A stretch of 64,000 bases of DNA from Gavia stellata (lineage: Eukaryota > Chordata > Aves > Gaviiformes > Gaviidae): positions 27,556,880-27,620,879 of the forward strand of contig NC_082603.1 in NCBI RefSeq assembly GCF_030936135.1. The letters are read 5' to 3'. The position numbers and the translations under genes are program-made. The notes beneath the pieces were generated by a model, which saw only the letters and a program-made list of their open reading frames with translations, was not told the origin of the DNA and did no database searches. Numbering within the stretch: position 1 is the stretch's first letter; each line of letters begins with the position of its first letter. Shown here one piece after another: positions 35,801 through 49,900 of the stretch.

Positions 35801-38630
35801 GTTGGTGAAGTGGCTCTTCTCCACATGGCCCACTACATATGGCAGAATATAGTGCTGCTTTCTTTTCTGAGGTCTGATTTTATGCTAGGGTGTTAAAACT
35901 GGATCAAAGCAGCATGAACAAAGTTGGGCTTTAAATAGTAGCCCAGAAGGAGAATCTCAAAGAGTCCCGATAAAAAGAAGAAAAAAAATTCCTCACATTC
36001 TTCCTATGATGATACGTCTCAAAATTATTAATTTTGCTTGTCCTGTATCATATCTTAGGGCAAGCTGCTTTTCCTGACTGAATTGCAACGTGGTGTTTGG
36101 TTCGGTGGGTTTAACTGAAGCGTGGCTATCTGGAAAAGGCAGTGTTATCTGTAATAAAGTAACTCCTTCAAATTTACTTTCTTGATCTTGTACTTTGGTT
36201 GGGCTGCCAGAGTCTTAATGCCTGGAACAGTATCTGTCACCCAGGGGCCCTCATTTACAGGACTGTAGGTTTTTAGGGGCTGGATGGCGTCATCTCCCTG
36301 CATTGATTTTGTCAATGTATTCCTGCGAGCGAGCCAGCCTGAGCTGCGTCCTAATTTCCCATCTCCTCTTCAGCTGATGACAGTCCCTGGCTCAGCGAGA
36401 TTTCAGTTTTGCTCACTGGACTCTTCCTTCCCTGCCCTCCCTGAGCTATATTTTCTAAGCACCAATTTCACTCCAAAATTAAAGATGAAATTTAAAGATT
36501 AGGGACTGCAGGTTTTTTTCCAAAGGCATTTCGATGTCTCATACTCATTGATTGAGTTAGGTATCTAAATCATCCAGAGCAATCTGGCCCCCATCCCAAA
36601 TTTTGTGATGTAAAAGGCCAATTTGACTTTTAAAATGCTCTCCATTTTAATCGCCTGCTGTGCGATTAGTACCATGCGTAATAAACACGTTGTGTGCGGC
36701 ATGCATAGGTCAGGCGTGGGGTGATGTAATGGATCCCACTGACTGCCTTGAATATAAATGCCACGTGCACCAGTCTTAGTCCCAGTCAAATCTAATTACT
36801 TTAGTGGTCTGACTCCAAATTCAAATGTACCATGGTGTAACTGAGGACAGGATACAGTACATGATTCTTATTTTAATACCACTTAGTACTGTAAAGGTCA
36901 AACTGAGCATCATCCAAGGAGAAGAGGTAGGGGCTTTACTAATTATTGCTCTCTCCACTCCTTGAACGAAGGGATGAAGATTGTGTCTCTGCTGAAGAGC
37001 ATTCTGCCGTAGTGCATATTTAAGTTACAAAAACAAGGAAGAACGAAGGAGGCATTCCTGCAATAATACTTAAATGAGCCTTGCTGAACTCTACCTGAAA
37101 TCTTACAGCCCTTGCTCTGCCAATCTTTCGAGCTACAACTGCACCAACCCCTTGCCTCATGTCAGAGACCAGGGAGGGCAGCGTTCCCCCTCCAGCCAGC
37201 TCCCAGTTCTGACCATTAAGAAAAGTCAGCTTCGTCTGCTGAGTAACAAGTTCAGAAAACATTAAACCCCCATGTTTATTTGTAGACATTCCTGCTGTTG
37301 GAGGAATTGCCGATTCAGTGGGGCACGAGACTGGAGCCTCCCTTTTCCACTTGCTTACAACTATCCTACTCGAATGGCTGTAAAGCACCTCCAAATAGGA
37401 ATGTTCCCTGCATGCCAGTGGTAGCATTTTTGTTCCCTGTTTACATTAGTTTTAATAGCTGTATTAGGTAGAGATAGTGGAAATCTGGGTTCAGAGCTGG
37501 TTTTAGTTGAACTCAGCTCACTGTTCTACTGACTGTTACGTGATGGTACCATTAACTACACCCATTTCCAAGTTACCTTCTCAGAAGCCCACACTTATGA
37601 GACAGTATTTTGTTCCTTCTCAGGATGTAAGCAAAGTCATCGCTAAAACCAGACTGTGATCCCAGTCCATAGCCATTCTACTCATTTCGTTTTCTGATAT
37701 CTCTAAAGTGTTAACTGCTGAAAGCAGAAACATGAAAACCTACCATAGTGAGAGCTGATTAAAATTCAGCCCACTGTATCACCCATAAATAGGAAATAAA
37801 GAATACATGGCTGTGATTAATCGTCCATAAATGGCCATTGCCTGCTTCCTCTATTCCATACAAACACAGTCCACGTATTTATTCAGCTCACCAAAAGAGT
37901 AAGAAGCAGATCATTCCTATTTGTCAGGATCTGGGATTTAAGCAAGTACTTAAAGTGCGGGCTCTGTGCTTGTGTGTCTGTAGACATGCACGCACATCTG
38001 CTCTTCTGTCTGATTTTCAATATTCATGAGAAAAATCAGATTTTTTTTTTTATAAAGGTGTACTTGTCAATAGATCAAAATACATTGAGATGCAAAATCA
38101 CAGCAATGTGAGCTCTAGCTAAGGAATATTTATGATATTAGAAACATCAATCTCTAAGGATTGGTAATAATAGTACTATTAAGAAAGAATGTTTCTGTTA
38201 TGCGTTGCAACTTGGCCAAATCTGAGACATGCCGTAGAAGCACTGGGGGGGGGAAAAAATAAATCACATGATATACAGAAACTAGACCTGTAGTCTGAAG
38301 CACTGGTGGGTAAAGACTGTTTTTACCAGTTGTGAATACACCTTCATTAGAGCACCAGCTTGCTTGTTTGTGGTTCAGCTGAGCTTGCTGGAGCAGAGCT
38401 GCCTGCGCCATTGTCTCCCTGGCAAAGCACAGAAGCATTTCTCCTTTGCTGTGATTTACAGTCCAAGGGCTGCATCTGTGGGTAGAGTGCTGCATCCAGC
38501 GCCTTCAGCCTCTGCTGTCACTGGGTGCTAGATATACCAGGCATCTCTCTCGAAATACCACTTGCACAGGCGTTGCAGTTGCAGTGCTGGTCCAGGAATG
38601 AGAGGTGACACTCAGGAAGTTGGTGCCTCT
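32831..38630. other. Intergenic sequence without recognisable genes
   Basis: Only chance ORFs are seen. One (33072-33323, plus) begins with a signal-peptide-like stretch but has no other support. Old-repeat-like phrases occur near 36580 and 36830. Confidence 0.65.
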
Positions 38631-38634
38631 GCCC

Positions 38635-38800
38635 CTATCTTCCTGAATGTCTTTAAGCAAATCACTTGTTTTCTGACTGCCCCAGTTCCCCTAGCTGTTA
38701 AAAAGGGATGATGAACTACAAACCTCATTAAAGGCATTGCAGATCAAGGAGTGAAAAATGCTGCAAAAGAGCTAAATATTGATATTATTACACTGCTTGC
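38635..38800 (+). mobile_element. MIR-like SINE relic
   Basis: CTTTAAGCAAATCACTTGTT, then CCCAGTTCCCCTAGCTGTTA and AAAAGGGATGATGAACTA, follow the MIR order (GGGCAAGTCACTTAACC, CAGTTTCCCCATCTGTAAAA, TGGGGATAATA). A trailing TATTGATATTATTAC is also MIR-like. The next element, a CR1, begins about 40 bp downstream. Confidence 0.6.
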
Positions 38801-38837
38801 TGCAAAATGACCAATAAAATGATCAGAAACAAGTATA

Positions 38838-39130
38838 AGAATCAGGAAACAGAATCACAGAATGGATGGCGTTGGAAAGGATCTTGAGATTGTCTCGTCC
38901 ATCCCCTCTGCTCAGGCCAGGTCAGCTAGAGCAGGTTGCCCAGGGCTATGTCCAGCTGGGTTTTGAATAGCTGCAGGGATGGTGACTCCACATCCTCTCT
39001 AGACACCCTGTTCCAGTGTTTGACCACCCTCACAGTTAAAAAAGTGTTTTCTTGTGTTCAGATGGAATTTCATGTATTTGTTTTAATTTGTGCCCATTGT
39101 CTCTTGTGTAATGTGCGATCCCCATACACC
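38838..39130 (-). mobile_element. CR1 LINE, 5'-truncated 3' end
   Basis: The plus strand reads the antisense of a typical avian CR1 3' end: AGAATCACAGAATGG, GTTGGAAAGGATCTTGAGAT, CAGGTTGCCCAGGG, CAGGGATGGTGACTCCACA, CCTGTTCCAGTGTTTGACCA and CTCACAGTTAAAAAAGTGTT. The terminal ATTCTGTG-type repeats are at the low-coordinate end. It is clearly younger than the other CR1 relics in the window. The 5' boundary is fuzzy. Confidence 0.9.
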
Positions 39131-39440
39131 CCTGAGCAACCAGTGAGCCCCAGATGGGGTCTGCATGTGACCAGATATGATCTGAATTTGTCCAGTCACC
39201 TTTGAAATCCTGGGTATTCGTTCTCTTTTCCCCTGTTGATCTCTCTCGACGTGAGATTTGGCTACTTTTGCTTTAAGACCAGTATCAGCTTGTTGAATCA
39301 GTGGGTTAACAGTGTTAGATCTCCTGGAAGTGCTCTGGCACCATCCCAGGGCTCAACACTCCTAGGAAGTTAGCAGAGATTGTCTAGCAATAGGGAGCCT
39401 TCGCTGGGCCAGCCTGTCGAATTGTAAACCACAGTGATTG

Positions 39441-39492
39441 CCACCACCACCACCACCACAAGACAGCTCCTTCAGAAAAAAAAAAAAAAAAA
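39441..39492. repeat. (CCA)n microsatellite and poly-A run
   Basis: A CCA repeat at 39441-39459 is followed, after 16 bp, by a 17-A run at 39476-39492. Confidence 0.9.
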
Positions 39493-42400
39493 TAAAGCTC
39501 ATGCCTAAAGATGTTATCATGCGTAATTCAGGGAAGAAATCCATACTGCATTTAAAAGATTACATCTTATCATCCAGGGTACTTACTAGCTTGATGATTT
39601 AAAAGTACATGGGACAGAGCCTTTCCTGCTATTCTGCATTGGCATCAGTGCAGATGTGCTGATGAATGATTAGCCTCGTGGCTTGGTTTGGGACTGAACT
39701 GCTTTTCTGATGCCAGAACTGGCCCACATGGGATTGGGATGTACCTGGTTCACGGTGAGCAGCCCTGTCCCTGCCTGGACGCGTGGTCTGTGTGTCTTAC
39801 TCCAGACTGCCATCCATGGTTACACCAGGGACCGCTTCCTTCTTTCTGTTAGGTTTGGTTAAGTTTGTGTCAGGCAGTAACAAGGAGTTAGTGGTGTTTA
39901 GCTCCACTGATTAATCCCCTCTCCAGAAACACACAGCACTCCCATCTTTCCAACGGCATAAGAAAATGTTTCGGGGCAGGCAAGGGCTGAATATGTTGGA
40001 TGTGCTTCTCCTTCTCAAGTACAGAAACACAAGGCTAGTCTGTTCCACTGCTGATACATATGCTTGTGATCATTATTATTGTTTGTATTAACTCGCCTAT
40101 AGGTGTTCACCCAGAGGACTCTCGATAACAAATGATTTTGGCCTACATGCATTTAAGACTAAGGGATTAAAAAAATGTCTGAGGGTTGTTGCTACCTCCA
40201 GGTACCCCCTCTGTATCATGGAAACATGCAGACAGGACACTGACCACAAACGTGCTGATAAACTCATGTCAAAAAAGCATCAATATGCATCTCTTTGTCC
40301 CTCTCAGTTGTGCCTTCGGTCAAGTCCAATGTTTTGAACCTACAGCCTGGAGTACAAACATGTTTTTATACAAACTGCAGGCATTTGGATATTGAAATAG
40401 TGAGGAGGTTGGAACAAAACTCAGGCATATTTACCCTGGAAAGCACCAGTTGCTCTGATGGCCCTTGATGTTTTCCAAATACAGGTGCCCCTTCTCAGAA
40501 CGGGCCCTCCTTTTGACCTGGCATGTTCCATGCTACATGGCACCCTAGCTCAAAACAGGGCTTGGGTTTCCACCTCTGGCCCCACACTGTGCAGACTGCC
40601 ACCATTTTTATAAATCAATGAAAATTAGAGATTTTTTTTTTTCAACCCATACACAGGCTGCTCTAAATCCGGTTACAGATTTGAAATTTACCCTTTAAAT
40701 TGTTTAAAAATGGCATTGGCAGCAGGGAACAGTTTCATTCAAATACCACATGCCTCAGGTTGAAGCGAGAACTTGGCTGTGACCATTTTTTTTGCACCAT
40801 CAAACTGTCCCTATTATGTCTTGCACCTCCACTGTATCAGGAGGCAGGACAGTTGGCATTCGTGGCAGAACTACTCCAGCTGACCATCTCTGTACCTCTC
40901 TGCAACACCTAAATGAAGTACGTTCATTTTAGCTTTTTGTTTATGGGCTGCATGGATACAAGAAGTGTGAAACTATGATGAAGTTGAGCAAGGAAGCTTA
41001 GGAAATCTTGATTTGCCATCAAAGATATGTGGCAGTTGTCCTGGGCAAACAAGATTAACCCCAAAAGGCGGCTCCTACCCTGATCATAGCAAGTGGCATG
41101 GGGGTTTCTGGGGTTCTTCTTTGTGTGGCTTTCCACACGACCTCTGTCATCTCACAGATCCCCCAGTCGTATCGTGGGCATGGAACTAACTAATAACCTG
41201 GGGACTGTGATATTTACAGCCGTTTCGGTCAGAAATCCTCAGATGAGTGGTTTGGGAAGTCTCAGGATGGCTGAAGGACAGCTCAGTTCAGGAGGAGGGT
41301 GTATTGCACGTGTAGTGTGAGAGTGACAGGAAAGGAAGTATTTTGCAAAAATCCTTCTCCCCATTTTTTCAAGGTTGAGAGGTATGAAATATCTGCATTT
41401 AACAGCCATTATTAATTACTGTTTACTCTCTGCCAACACTGCCTTGGGAGCATCTGTGATGATTTAGCCAAGCACCCACTGCCATCACTCAGCTGACTGC
41501 TGTGGCTCAGCCGTGGAGTCTCATTCACTTCCCTCATTTGCCCTGTGACCCACTTCTGTCCTGCTCCAACTCCGTTCAGCTGCCCAAGTCTTAGGCCACC
41601 GTGTGAGAAATGGGTATTTCCTCGCATGGAAAAAGGTATATAAAGCAACATTAGTATGAGGTAGAAATATCATGGGGTTTTGGATGGTAGAGGTGAATCA
41701 CAAAATAAATATTCCTCACCTTATACTGAATCTTGCAACATCCAATCCATAGAAGAGCTGAGAGTTGTATTCAAGATTTCTAGGGTGAAGTCCTGGCTTT
41801 ATTTAGAAGAATAGCAAAACTCTTCTTCACCTAAAAGGACCAAAGGTTTCACCTAACCCTCAGTGCTGAACCACAAACGCTGCAAGAGCCACTCCCGTGC
41901 TAAAGAGCACCTCTATGCTCTAACCAGTTTTGTGAGCTAAAGTTAAATCATGATTCTCCGTCTTTTTTTCTCCCCTCCTCCTCCTGCTTCTTAGCCAAGC
42001 CTCCCCGGACATGCTATGTATTTTCCACTTGGTGACTCAGGATCAGCTGCTCAAACTCTTTGGGAATGTGACAGGGCTGTGACCAACCGAGAGAGAAAAG
42101 AAACCTGCCTTAGGGGACGAAGAAATGAAAGTGCTAAGTACAACATGGATTTGCCAGAAAACAACTTCCCCACCAAGGGCACACTGTCTCCCTGCAGGAC
42201 TGTGCTCTGCATTCAGCACTGCAAACACCAGCAAGCGGCCGCGTCATTTTTGGCAGCACAGTTCTGTTAAGGGGCATCTCGCAACTGCATCACGCAACAC
42301 GGGTAACAGTTAGGGACTAAAAAAAAATCACACCTCTAGAAATTTATTAATCCAGCCTTAAAATGGGTCATAAATGCTACAGAACAATCCTCATTAATCT

Positions 42401-43870
42401 TAGTGGTACACACATGGAGCAAAACCAAAAAATCCCCCACCTTCACCTAGCACCGAAGGGAAATGTGTACAAATCCTCAACATTTGTTCAGGCTGCTTTG
42501 GCTGAAAGTACCAGGGGTAACAGCCCTACATGTGCAAAATGAACAGGGGACTCTTTATACTCAGTATAATTTTGTGTATGTAACAGGGGATCACAGTAGG
42601 ATATTGGCTCCCTTATGACTGTGATAAAGGCTTCGTCCCCAATGGCATAACTTGCTCTAGTACTTTTTTCTTCCACGTACTAGCTGGTAAGAAAATCTTC
42701 CTTCATATACCCAGGCTATTGATACTGCAGCTTAAGTTAGAGTTGGATGGTTTCTTTTCCCACTGCTTCCAGACAGTAAATTTCACCGTTACTGGAAAAG
42801 CAGCATTTTTATATTGGGTAGATTTGTATTTTTATAAACATTTTCAATGATAAAGATCTTCTTTAATGAACAACTTCATGAAAAAAAAAGGACTCTGATT
42901 TCAAAGTTCTTTTACGTACCATGCCCATCAGTACTCATACTCTCAGCCTTCCCTGTGTTCCTTCCACAGGAGGATTCAAATCCCTCCAGACTCACTCTCT
43001 CAAAAGCGTATCTTCCTTCCATGTGTGCTAGTCTGCCATGGAGACGTGCACGAAGCATGAAATAAATCACACCTCCCTGTACTGGCCAGCTGTGCCAACC
43101 CCTGACAGCCATGCTGCTGCAATGCGGTTCATGTCAGGTGCCCTTGGACCTCTGCTCGGAGCTACCAGATGAGGAAGAACGTGAGTAATGAGAGGTGCTG
43201 CTCCATGCCCAGGCAGAACCACAGCAGGATGTATTGTGTATGATCTGATCTGAAATCCCCTTTCATGCACCACAAGAAGTCCAGTCCAGAGCGCGCTTAC
43301 CTCCAGAGAATGGATGGGACGATGGTTGGTCAGCTTTGCCGCGTCTGGAGCGTTGTGGCTCCAGGAAGCCTGGCTCTTCCACGCCTGGAGGTGACATGGT
43401 TGCATTTACAGGGCGATACTGAGGCAGTCGGCAGGCTGTGGGCCATCCTCCCCTTCTGAATGTTGCGTGCAGGGCACACGCACTTACGCGCACAGACTGC
43501 TCCTGGCCGTGGCTGCAGCAGCTATAGCAGTACACATCTTCCTTGTAGCCCCGGGCTTGCAGCCACCCAGTGAAGTTACGCTCCGCTATTAAACTGTGGC
43601 TATGAACCACTGAATACTAATACTAAAGCACAGGGAAAACCTTAATCAACGCTTGCAAAGTGCTCTGAAATCTTTTTCTGTACAAGGAGAGAGAGACTTT
43701 AAGGGGACAGAAATCAGCTCCTTTGCAAGCCATGTCAAATGTTTTTAGCAACCTCCAGTACAAAAGGAAACACAGTGAGCTCTGCTTACGAATTGTTACC
43801 ATCCAGCACCATGCCTCTGGCTGCTGAGGAAACTGATTTAACTTATTTTATATGAAAAGAGATAGACAGA
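39493..43870. other. Intergenic sequence without recognisable genes
   Basis: Sequence composition is mixed. No exons with flanking splice sites and recognisable protein, and no repeats that I can name. Confidence 0.6.
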
Positions 43871-43912
43871 CACAAACACACACACACACACATATATATA
43901 AAGCACACACAC
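43871..43912. repeat. (CA)n/(TA)n microsatellite
   Basis: An interrupted CA repeat runs into four TA units and then a second short CA stretch. Confidence 0.9.
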
Positions 43913-46900
43913 GCATATAATCTAGGAGGCAAAGAGAGAATCTGTATCTGCATTTACGATATCTTCCTGCACCAGGTAAGGAAAGCATCTTTTTCCTTTC
44001 AACCAGGTGCTGTACATACATTGTTTCCTTGCAGTCTATCTTTAGGTTATAGCAGTTCACAAGGTTTTTTCAGCAGATGTGTTATTCAATTACTTCAGGG
44101 CTTTTCCATTTGTAATATTATGAAGAAATGATAGCCAGCAGACTTCACCTGTCTTTTAGAGATAGCCAGCCTGGTAATTTTAACTCTGCCCACTTTATCC
44201 ACACCAGTAAATCTCATAACATGGTTATAGAGAGATTCCAATTTTTGTAGAACCTTCTCCTGGGAATTCCTGTATACAATATTGCCCTAGTCTGTAATGG
44301 ACATAACCTGTGATTGGATTAATGTTTCCCTAGTGAAGAAGTCAAAGCATTTCATGTTCCTATAACTGGTTTGCAGCTCTGCAGTAAAGGTCTTTGGTGT
44401 GGCAGAGAAAATAATTGCAAACGCAGCCCCAATCAGAATATATAATCCCCTCACAGCGAGGGTCCAATTCAGCGCAGTTAGACTGCCTGCACAGGGGTTT
44501 GTAGCGGGATTTTCTTGTCAGGAGAGCAGAATGCACAGAAAACAAGTTAATTTTGGCATTTTAATATTCATCACCCAGTCCTGTACAAAGGGAGGTAAGT
44601 ACATTGCTACCGCTCCCAGGGAGAGCCCTCCAGCTCCCCAAGCAAAGAGTGGACACAATCAGGGCAATGCAATGGGACTCTGGTCTCCCCACAAGAAGAA
44701 CCCTCCATTTGTGCTCAGATAAACACCTGCCTTTGTTCTGAAGAGTAAATACCGTTTTGTCAAATTAGACGCCCAGTTTTGGACCTGTATTGACTTCTGA
44801 ACCTTTCAAAATCCCTGGTGTTACCTTACCTTGAACCTGACACAAGTGACTAGTAAAGAATTACTAGTTGAGTGTATGACATGCTTTACTTACGTCTGAG
44901 ACACAGCTCGTCTTCTCCAGGAAGAAGAGGCTCATGGCAGGCCAGAAGTAGGCTCTGAAGCAGGATCTCTCTGCTCAGATGGAGGAAAAGGACCTCAGTG
45001 CTTGTGTGGGTGAACTAGAGACCAGGAGCAAAAGGTCTCATATTTTCAGCTCCCATGATACTCTCCCCAAGCATTTGTGAAATGGTATGCGCACATCACA
45101 CATACTCTGCCACACCAAAGTGTAAGCCATCTTCATGCAAGCTAGCAAAGAACCTGCAGTGAAAGGCTCCGGCTCCCATCCCCAGCTGGTCAGGGAGAGC
45201 TTTCAAGAAACATGGTTTATTGGTGAACCCCAAAAGCAGAGGTGGGTCTCTGGAGAAAGCATTATAGAGTCAACTCTGCCTATAGAGTTCAGAAGAGACA
45301 TGATTGGGATCTCAGGGTGGAAGAAATGGGTAGGGGCAGCTGTGGTTGTGAGTGGACCAGAAGGTGCCAGAGACAAACTGAGACTGGTGTGAAATAGAAG
45401 GCAAGAGCAAAGAGTTTGAACATGACGTGCTGGAACAAGGATGGGGAGGGTGGGCTCCAGAGCAGGCGTGCTGCCCAGCTGAGGAGCTAGGCAGATGCTC
45501 TTGGCAGATAACCTTATGTTTGGATGTTACGGTATTGCTAGGCAGGTGGAGAGGATGGGAAGAAGGTTACCAGCAGGGGAGTTGACAAATGGGATGTCAT
45601 CATTTCCCATATGGGTAACTGTCTCCAATCTGTCCTTTCTATCCCACTAAAAGCTTGGGATATCTCAGCAGAAAGGAAGCATTTCTGGCAGAGATGAGCA
45701 TTCTACATTAGGTCTATACTAAGACCTGGAAATTGCAGGCTGTGGGGCAGATATGGGTAGCAGGAGACAAGTAAGAAGTGGAGACCGTGTTTTCCAGGGA
45801 GATCCGGTTATTAAATCTAAATTTAAAAGACTGACTTTTACAAGTCAGATAGCAGCAGCTTCTGACAACCGATAGCAGGGCAGCACAAGGGTTTCCCAGA
45901 ACCCGCTTGTCCATGTCTTGGTTTTGAAGTGACTCTGGGGGCCTGTGAGGAGGAAAGAATGAAAATGAAACAACATGCTCATTCCACAGCTGCTTTTATC
46001 ACTTTATTCATATTTCTGGAGTAGACTCTTTAGCAGCTAAGCAAATACCTGAAACTCTGTCATTATATATAGAGAGATATATGTATATATAGAACCATTC
46101 AAAAAGAAATAATGAGGAATTCTGCAAGTGTTTTTCCAATGAATATGCAGAAGGAACTTTATCACCCCAGTAAACCAACTTTGAAAGTCTTCCACTAAAA
46201 CCCTATAAAACCCAACGATAGTCATAAATTAACACTAGATTAATTCAAAGGACAACTTATCCCCCCTCTGCATACCTTCTAATCCATATCTCCAAGAGGT
46301 CATTTTAATTATCGCACTGTCACTGCTATTCATTACTCTGCTTTTGGAGACAGAGAGCCAGCACTGTGCCTTTTGGATGCCTTGGAATTCATCATATGAA
46401 GGCATTTTATTCCCCCTAAAAACGTGCACAGTTTAACCCCCTCACCTTGAAATGCTGACAGTATCAGGTTTGCTTGGTGTTTTAAATAATTTTCCTTCCA
46501 GTGGGATATCTATTTCTTGTTCTCAACCAAGTTCCCCTCATCAGAGAAAAACTAACTTAACTAATGAAAGCCCAGCTAACGGATGGCTAATGCACAGACA
46601 CAGTCACCTGAAGTTTTGTCAGATCCTGAGTAGCTTGTCCTTTTTCAGAGGCATGCAAAGCCAAATTTTTGTCCCGCTTTGTACCCGCTCACTCTTTCTG
46701 GCTGCAGTAAAGCTCCCTGGAATGAAACCATGTGCCAGTTGCTCCCAGGAGGTCTGTTGTGATGGGGCTCCGGAAGTGCATGTGAGTTCTTGAGACACAG
46801 AACACAGAACTCAGCCTTGACACTGCTTGCTTTGTGTTTACTTGTGTGGAAAGGAGCTCAAGGACCTTACACAGAACTCCGTTCTATCCATCGAGATATA

Positions 46901-49900
46901 GATATGGGAACCGTATTCAAAGACAGATGAGCACTACTAGCCTCCTGACTGCATGAATGCAACCCAAGTTCTTCCTAGGATCACACCTTGGTTCAGTGTT
47001 GGTCATGCTCAGGCTGTGCAGCCAGGTCTCCATTGCTGAAGAATCAGGGAGTACTGTCACAAGAGACAGTAAATTTAAGTTACCTGGAAGGTCTATTTTA
47101 GCCTGTAATTCTCAGTTTTTCTCATACCTTTTGATTTATCCCCAGGATGCATTCTTCTCACACAGAGGCCAGCACAAGGACCCAGCTGAGTCTGACTCTG
47201 TTCCTAGATCATGGCACTCAAGTCCTGAGAAAGAGAGGAGCAACCAACCCAGCTCTTTTACTGGAGAACAGAGTGTCTGGGGCTACTACTTCTTCAGGGC
47301 CACCCTACACCAAGAGGAGCTCATTCAGCCTTGTTTCACACATCTTTCTTCACCCTCAGTCTGGTTTATCCTTTCCCTCTCTGTCCAATGGGTCTTGGCA
47401 CCTTCTCTCCTCCAAGCCACCATTGCAGCCTAGCTTTTAGCGGAAGACAGTGAAGAGAAGCTGCTTCCCAAGGCTTCTGTTGGGTTGGCAAGAGGCACTT
47501 CTAAGTGCACTCTCCCTTCCCATCCCCTGGGAGACACTCAGACTCCCCTCAGGGTCACCCTCTTTAACTCTCCAGTTTGAGAACCACTGGCCTCACACTT
47601 CAAATCCACATCACTGGCAGATGTTTCAGTTAGTCATACAACACAGGAGACAGGACTGCCTAGTGACGGTGGCTTCAAGCAGAGATTTCATGTGCTGTCC
47701 ATGTAATGGGAAGATGGTGAGGTTTTACTTGGGATTTCTTACAGTAGTTGCACAACACTGTTCATCCCTTTCAGCACTACCCCTAGCTCATATTGCCTCA
47801 GGTGTCATCTGTTGGGAAGTCCCGTCTTTCTAGACCCCAACCATTCTTTTTGCTGAAGGTCCATGGTTCCTGCCTGTTAGGCAGGTCTTGCAGGGAGTTT
47901 CGTGCCTGCAGCCTGACAGTAACATTTCTCATATGACCCCTTTCCTCAAATGATCTGATAGAAGAGCAAAAAATCTAACCATGCAGCGGGTGATAAACGG
48001 CACACTGAGGAGCGCCTGCCTGACTCCCAGAAGCTATTTATCAGGCTCTCTTAATGCAAGCTAACAGGGCTAGCACATGCAATTGGCATAAGAGCTTCTG
48101 AGCCTGACACTAAAAGGGGAGACATCACATGGTGCAGCAGGGGAGCCAGGACTCCCTCGTTAGCTCATCGTATGGATTGCCCCTTTAAAGAGAGAGAGCA
48201 AGGCTGGTGGAGGAAGGAGAGGCTTTCTCATTTTAACAAATAGCTTTTCAGCCACTGCAAATTATTTCTGTAAATCTATCGGGCCACCCTTTTTTTCCCA
48301 GAGATGAAGCAAAAAAAAAAGAAGAAAAAGCCCTAAAATTGATTTACCATCTATAAATAAAAAAGAATCAATAGTAAAATTTCTAGCTTATTTCCATCTC
48401 CCTCTTTCACCTTTGGACTATTTGTTATCTTAGAAATACTTGTCTGGGAAAAAAAGAGAAACATCATCTGTTCCAGACCCCGACGTGCTCCTCCGCCTCG
48501 CCCTGCAGACCAGCCCTCCTCTCATCGCGTGGAGCGAGACTGGTCCTTCAAACGTGCCTGGCTCCTCTTCTCTGGCTTGCCGCCAGCATGGCTGTTCCCT
48601 TGGCCCCGCTGGGTAGTGCATTTAAAAAGCGGCAGTTTTTCTTTCCTGCCAAAAGAAGAGAGAGAGAGGACAGGTATTGTAAAATGCTGCGGTGTTTCAG
48701 CAGCAGGTAAGCTGTGTGTGGGGTGTGCTCCAAGGAGAAGCCATGTGTAAAGTCTCACAGTGAAGTGCATCTGCAAGGAAGCCTTTGGCAGCTCGAGACA
48801 AATTAGAGGTGGTTAAAGACCAGCTGGTCCCATCCTCCTCCGGCCAGAGCAGGGTTAGTCCTTCCAGGAGACTTCAAGGGCTTTGCACTAGCTCTGAGCT
48901 CTCCAAGAGAAGGGCCCCACTGCTTCCCTTTGGGCTAATGCACTCACCGCTCTTTTCTCCTCATTGCAACCCCCACACGCCTGAAACATTTCACTTCATT
49001 TCTGCTCATTAACAGCCCTTGTATCACTGTGAATATCTCCTTTTGGGGCATATACCATTCACAGGACAGCTGGGTTCACTGGTCAGCTCACCAGTGGATT
49101 GCCCCCGCTGCCAGGGATGTTCACAGCTGGGGCCAAACTCTTCAGTGACAGACTCCCGCTGCGTGGCCGGGGAGCACCCGTCGCCTGACACATGATGCCA
49201 GTGCTCCCAGCGTCCAGACCAGTGCCTTCAAAGAGCCCGATGTGATACTGCTATTTCTCCATGCCTGTTAACTCCAATTATCTAATGGTCACGCAAAACT
49301 TTAGTTGTCACTGTAGTCCGGAGTGTGGTGTTTCCAGCACACCTTTCGGTCTACAGCCCTCATAGAGCACTGGGAGTTTAACTGCTGACCGCCAAAGGTG
49401 CAGAGTTATACACTAAATACAAAGTACTTTTGCAGTGATGCCCCAGGAGTTCATGGGCTAAGAACTGAGCTCATCACAACTCAGCACCACAGAAAGAGCT
49501 CCTTTGCTCCCCGCAGCTTGTCTGGGGGAACAGACCTACTTTGTAAGGCTTTGGTTCCTGATAAATCTCACTACTTCTTTCCCAGACAAGGTGCTGCTGG
49601 CTGTGTGTTTACAGTGTGCACAGTGGATGTTTGCTACTTTTCCTTAAAGTAAATCTCTATCCTTTATTAATCAGTTAATTCTGTAATATTTTGGTTTTAT
49701 TTACTTATATAGCCTCTTTGCTTAAAGGCCTTAATTAAAATCCCCCATCTCACAGCCCAGCGCTCTCGCCACCTCTCCTCCATCCGGGTCCTGAAGCACT
49801 TGTGTTTCATAGCAAGACGGGCACAAGCGACCGGACAGCTTCAGCCCTGGTCTGTCTAGCTGCTGGGCAGAGCCAGGCCTGGGAAAAAAAGTGGCACAAC

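Noticed and set aside
37020..37427. 135-codon minus-strand ORF
   Set aside because: No recognised homology or motif; treated as a chance frame.
44120..44400. Phrase-like sequence resembling an interspersed repeat
   Set aside because: It feels repeat-derived, but I could not match it in order to any named family, so I did not annotate an element.
46957..47833. Two consecutive plus-strand ORFs (158 and 127 codons)
   Set aside because: No recognisable domain; competing frames and low-complexity composition are typical of chance ORFs in moderately GC-rich DNA.
48790..48880. Possible CR1 antisense remnant (AAAGACCAGCTGGTCCCATC)
   Set aside because: Only one short phrase matches; there are no flanking CR1 blocks or terminal repeats.
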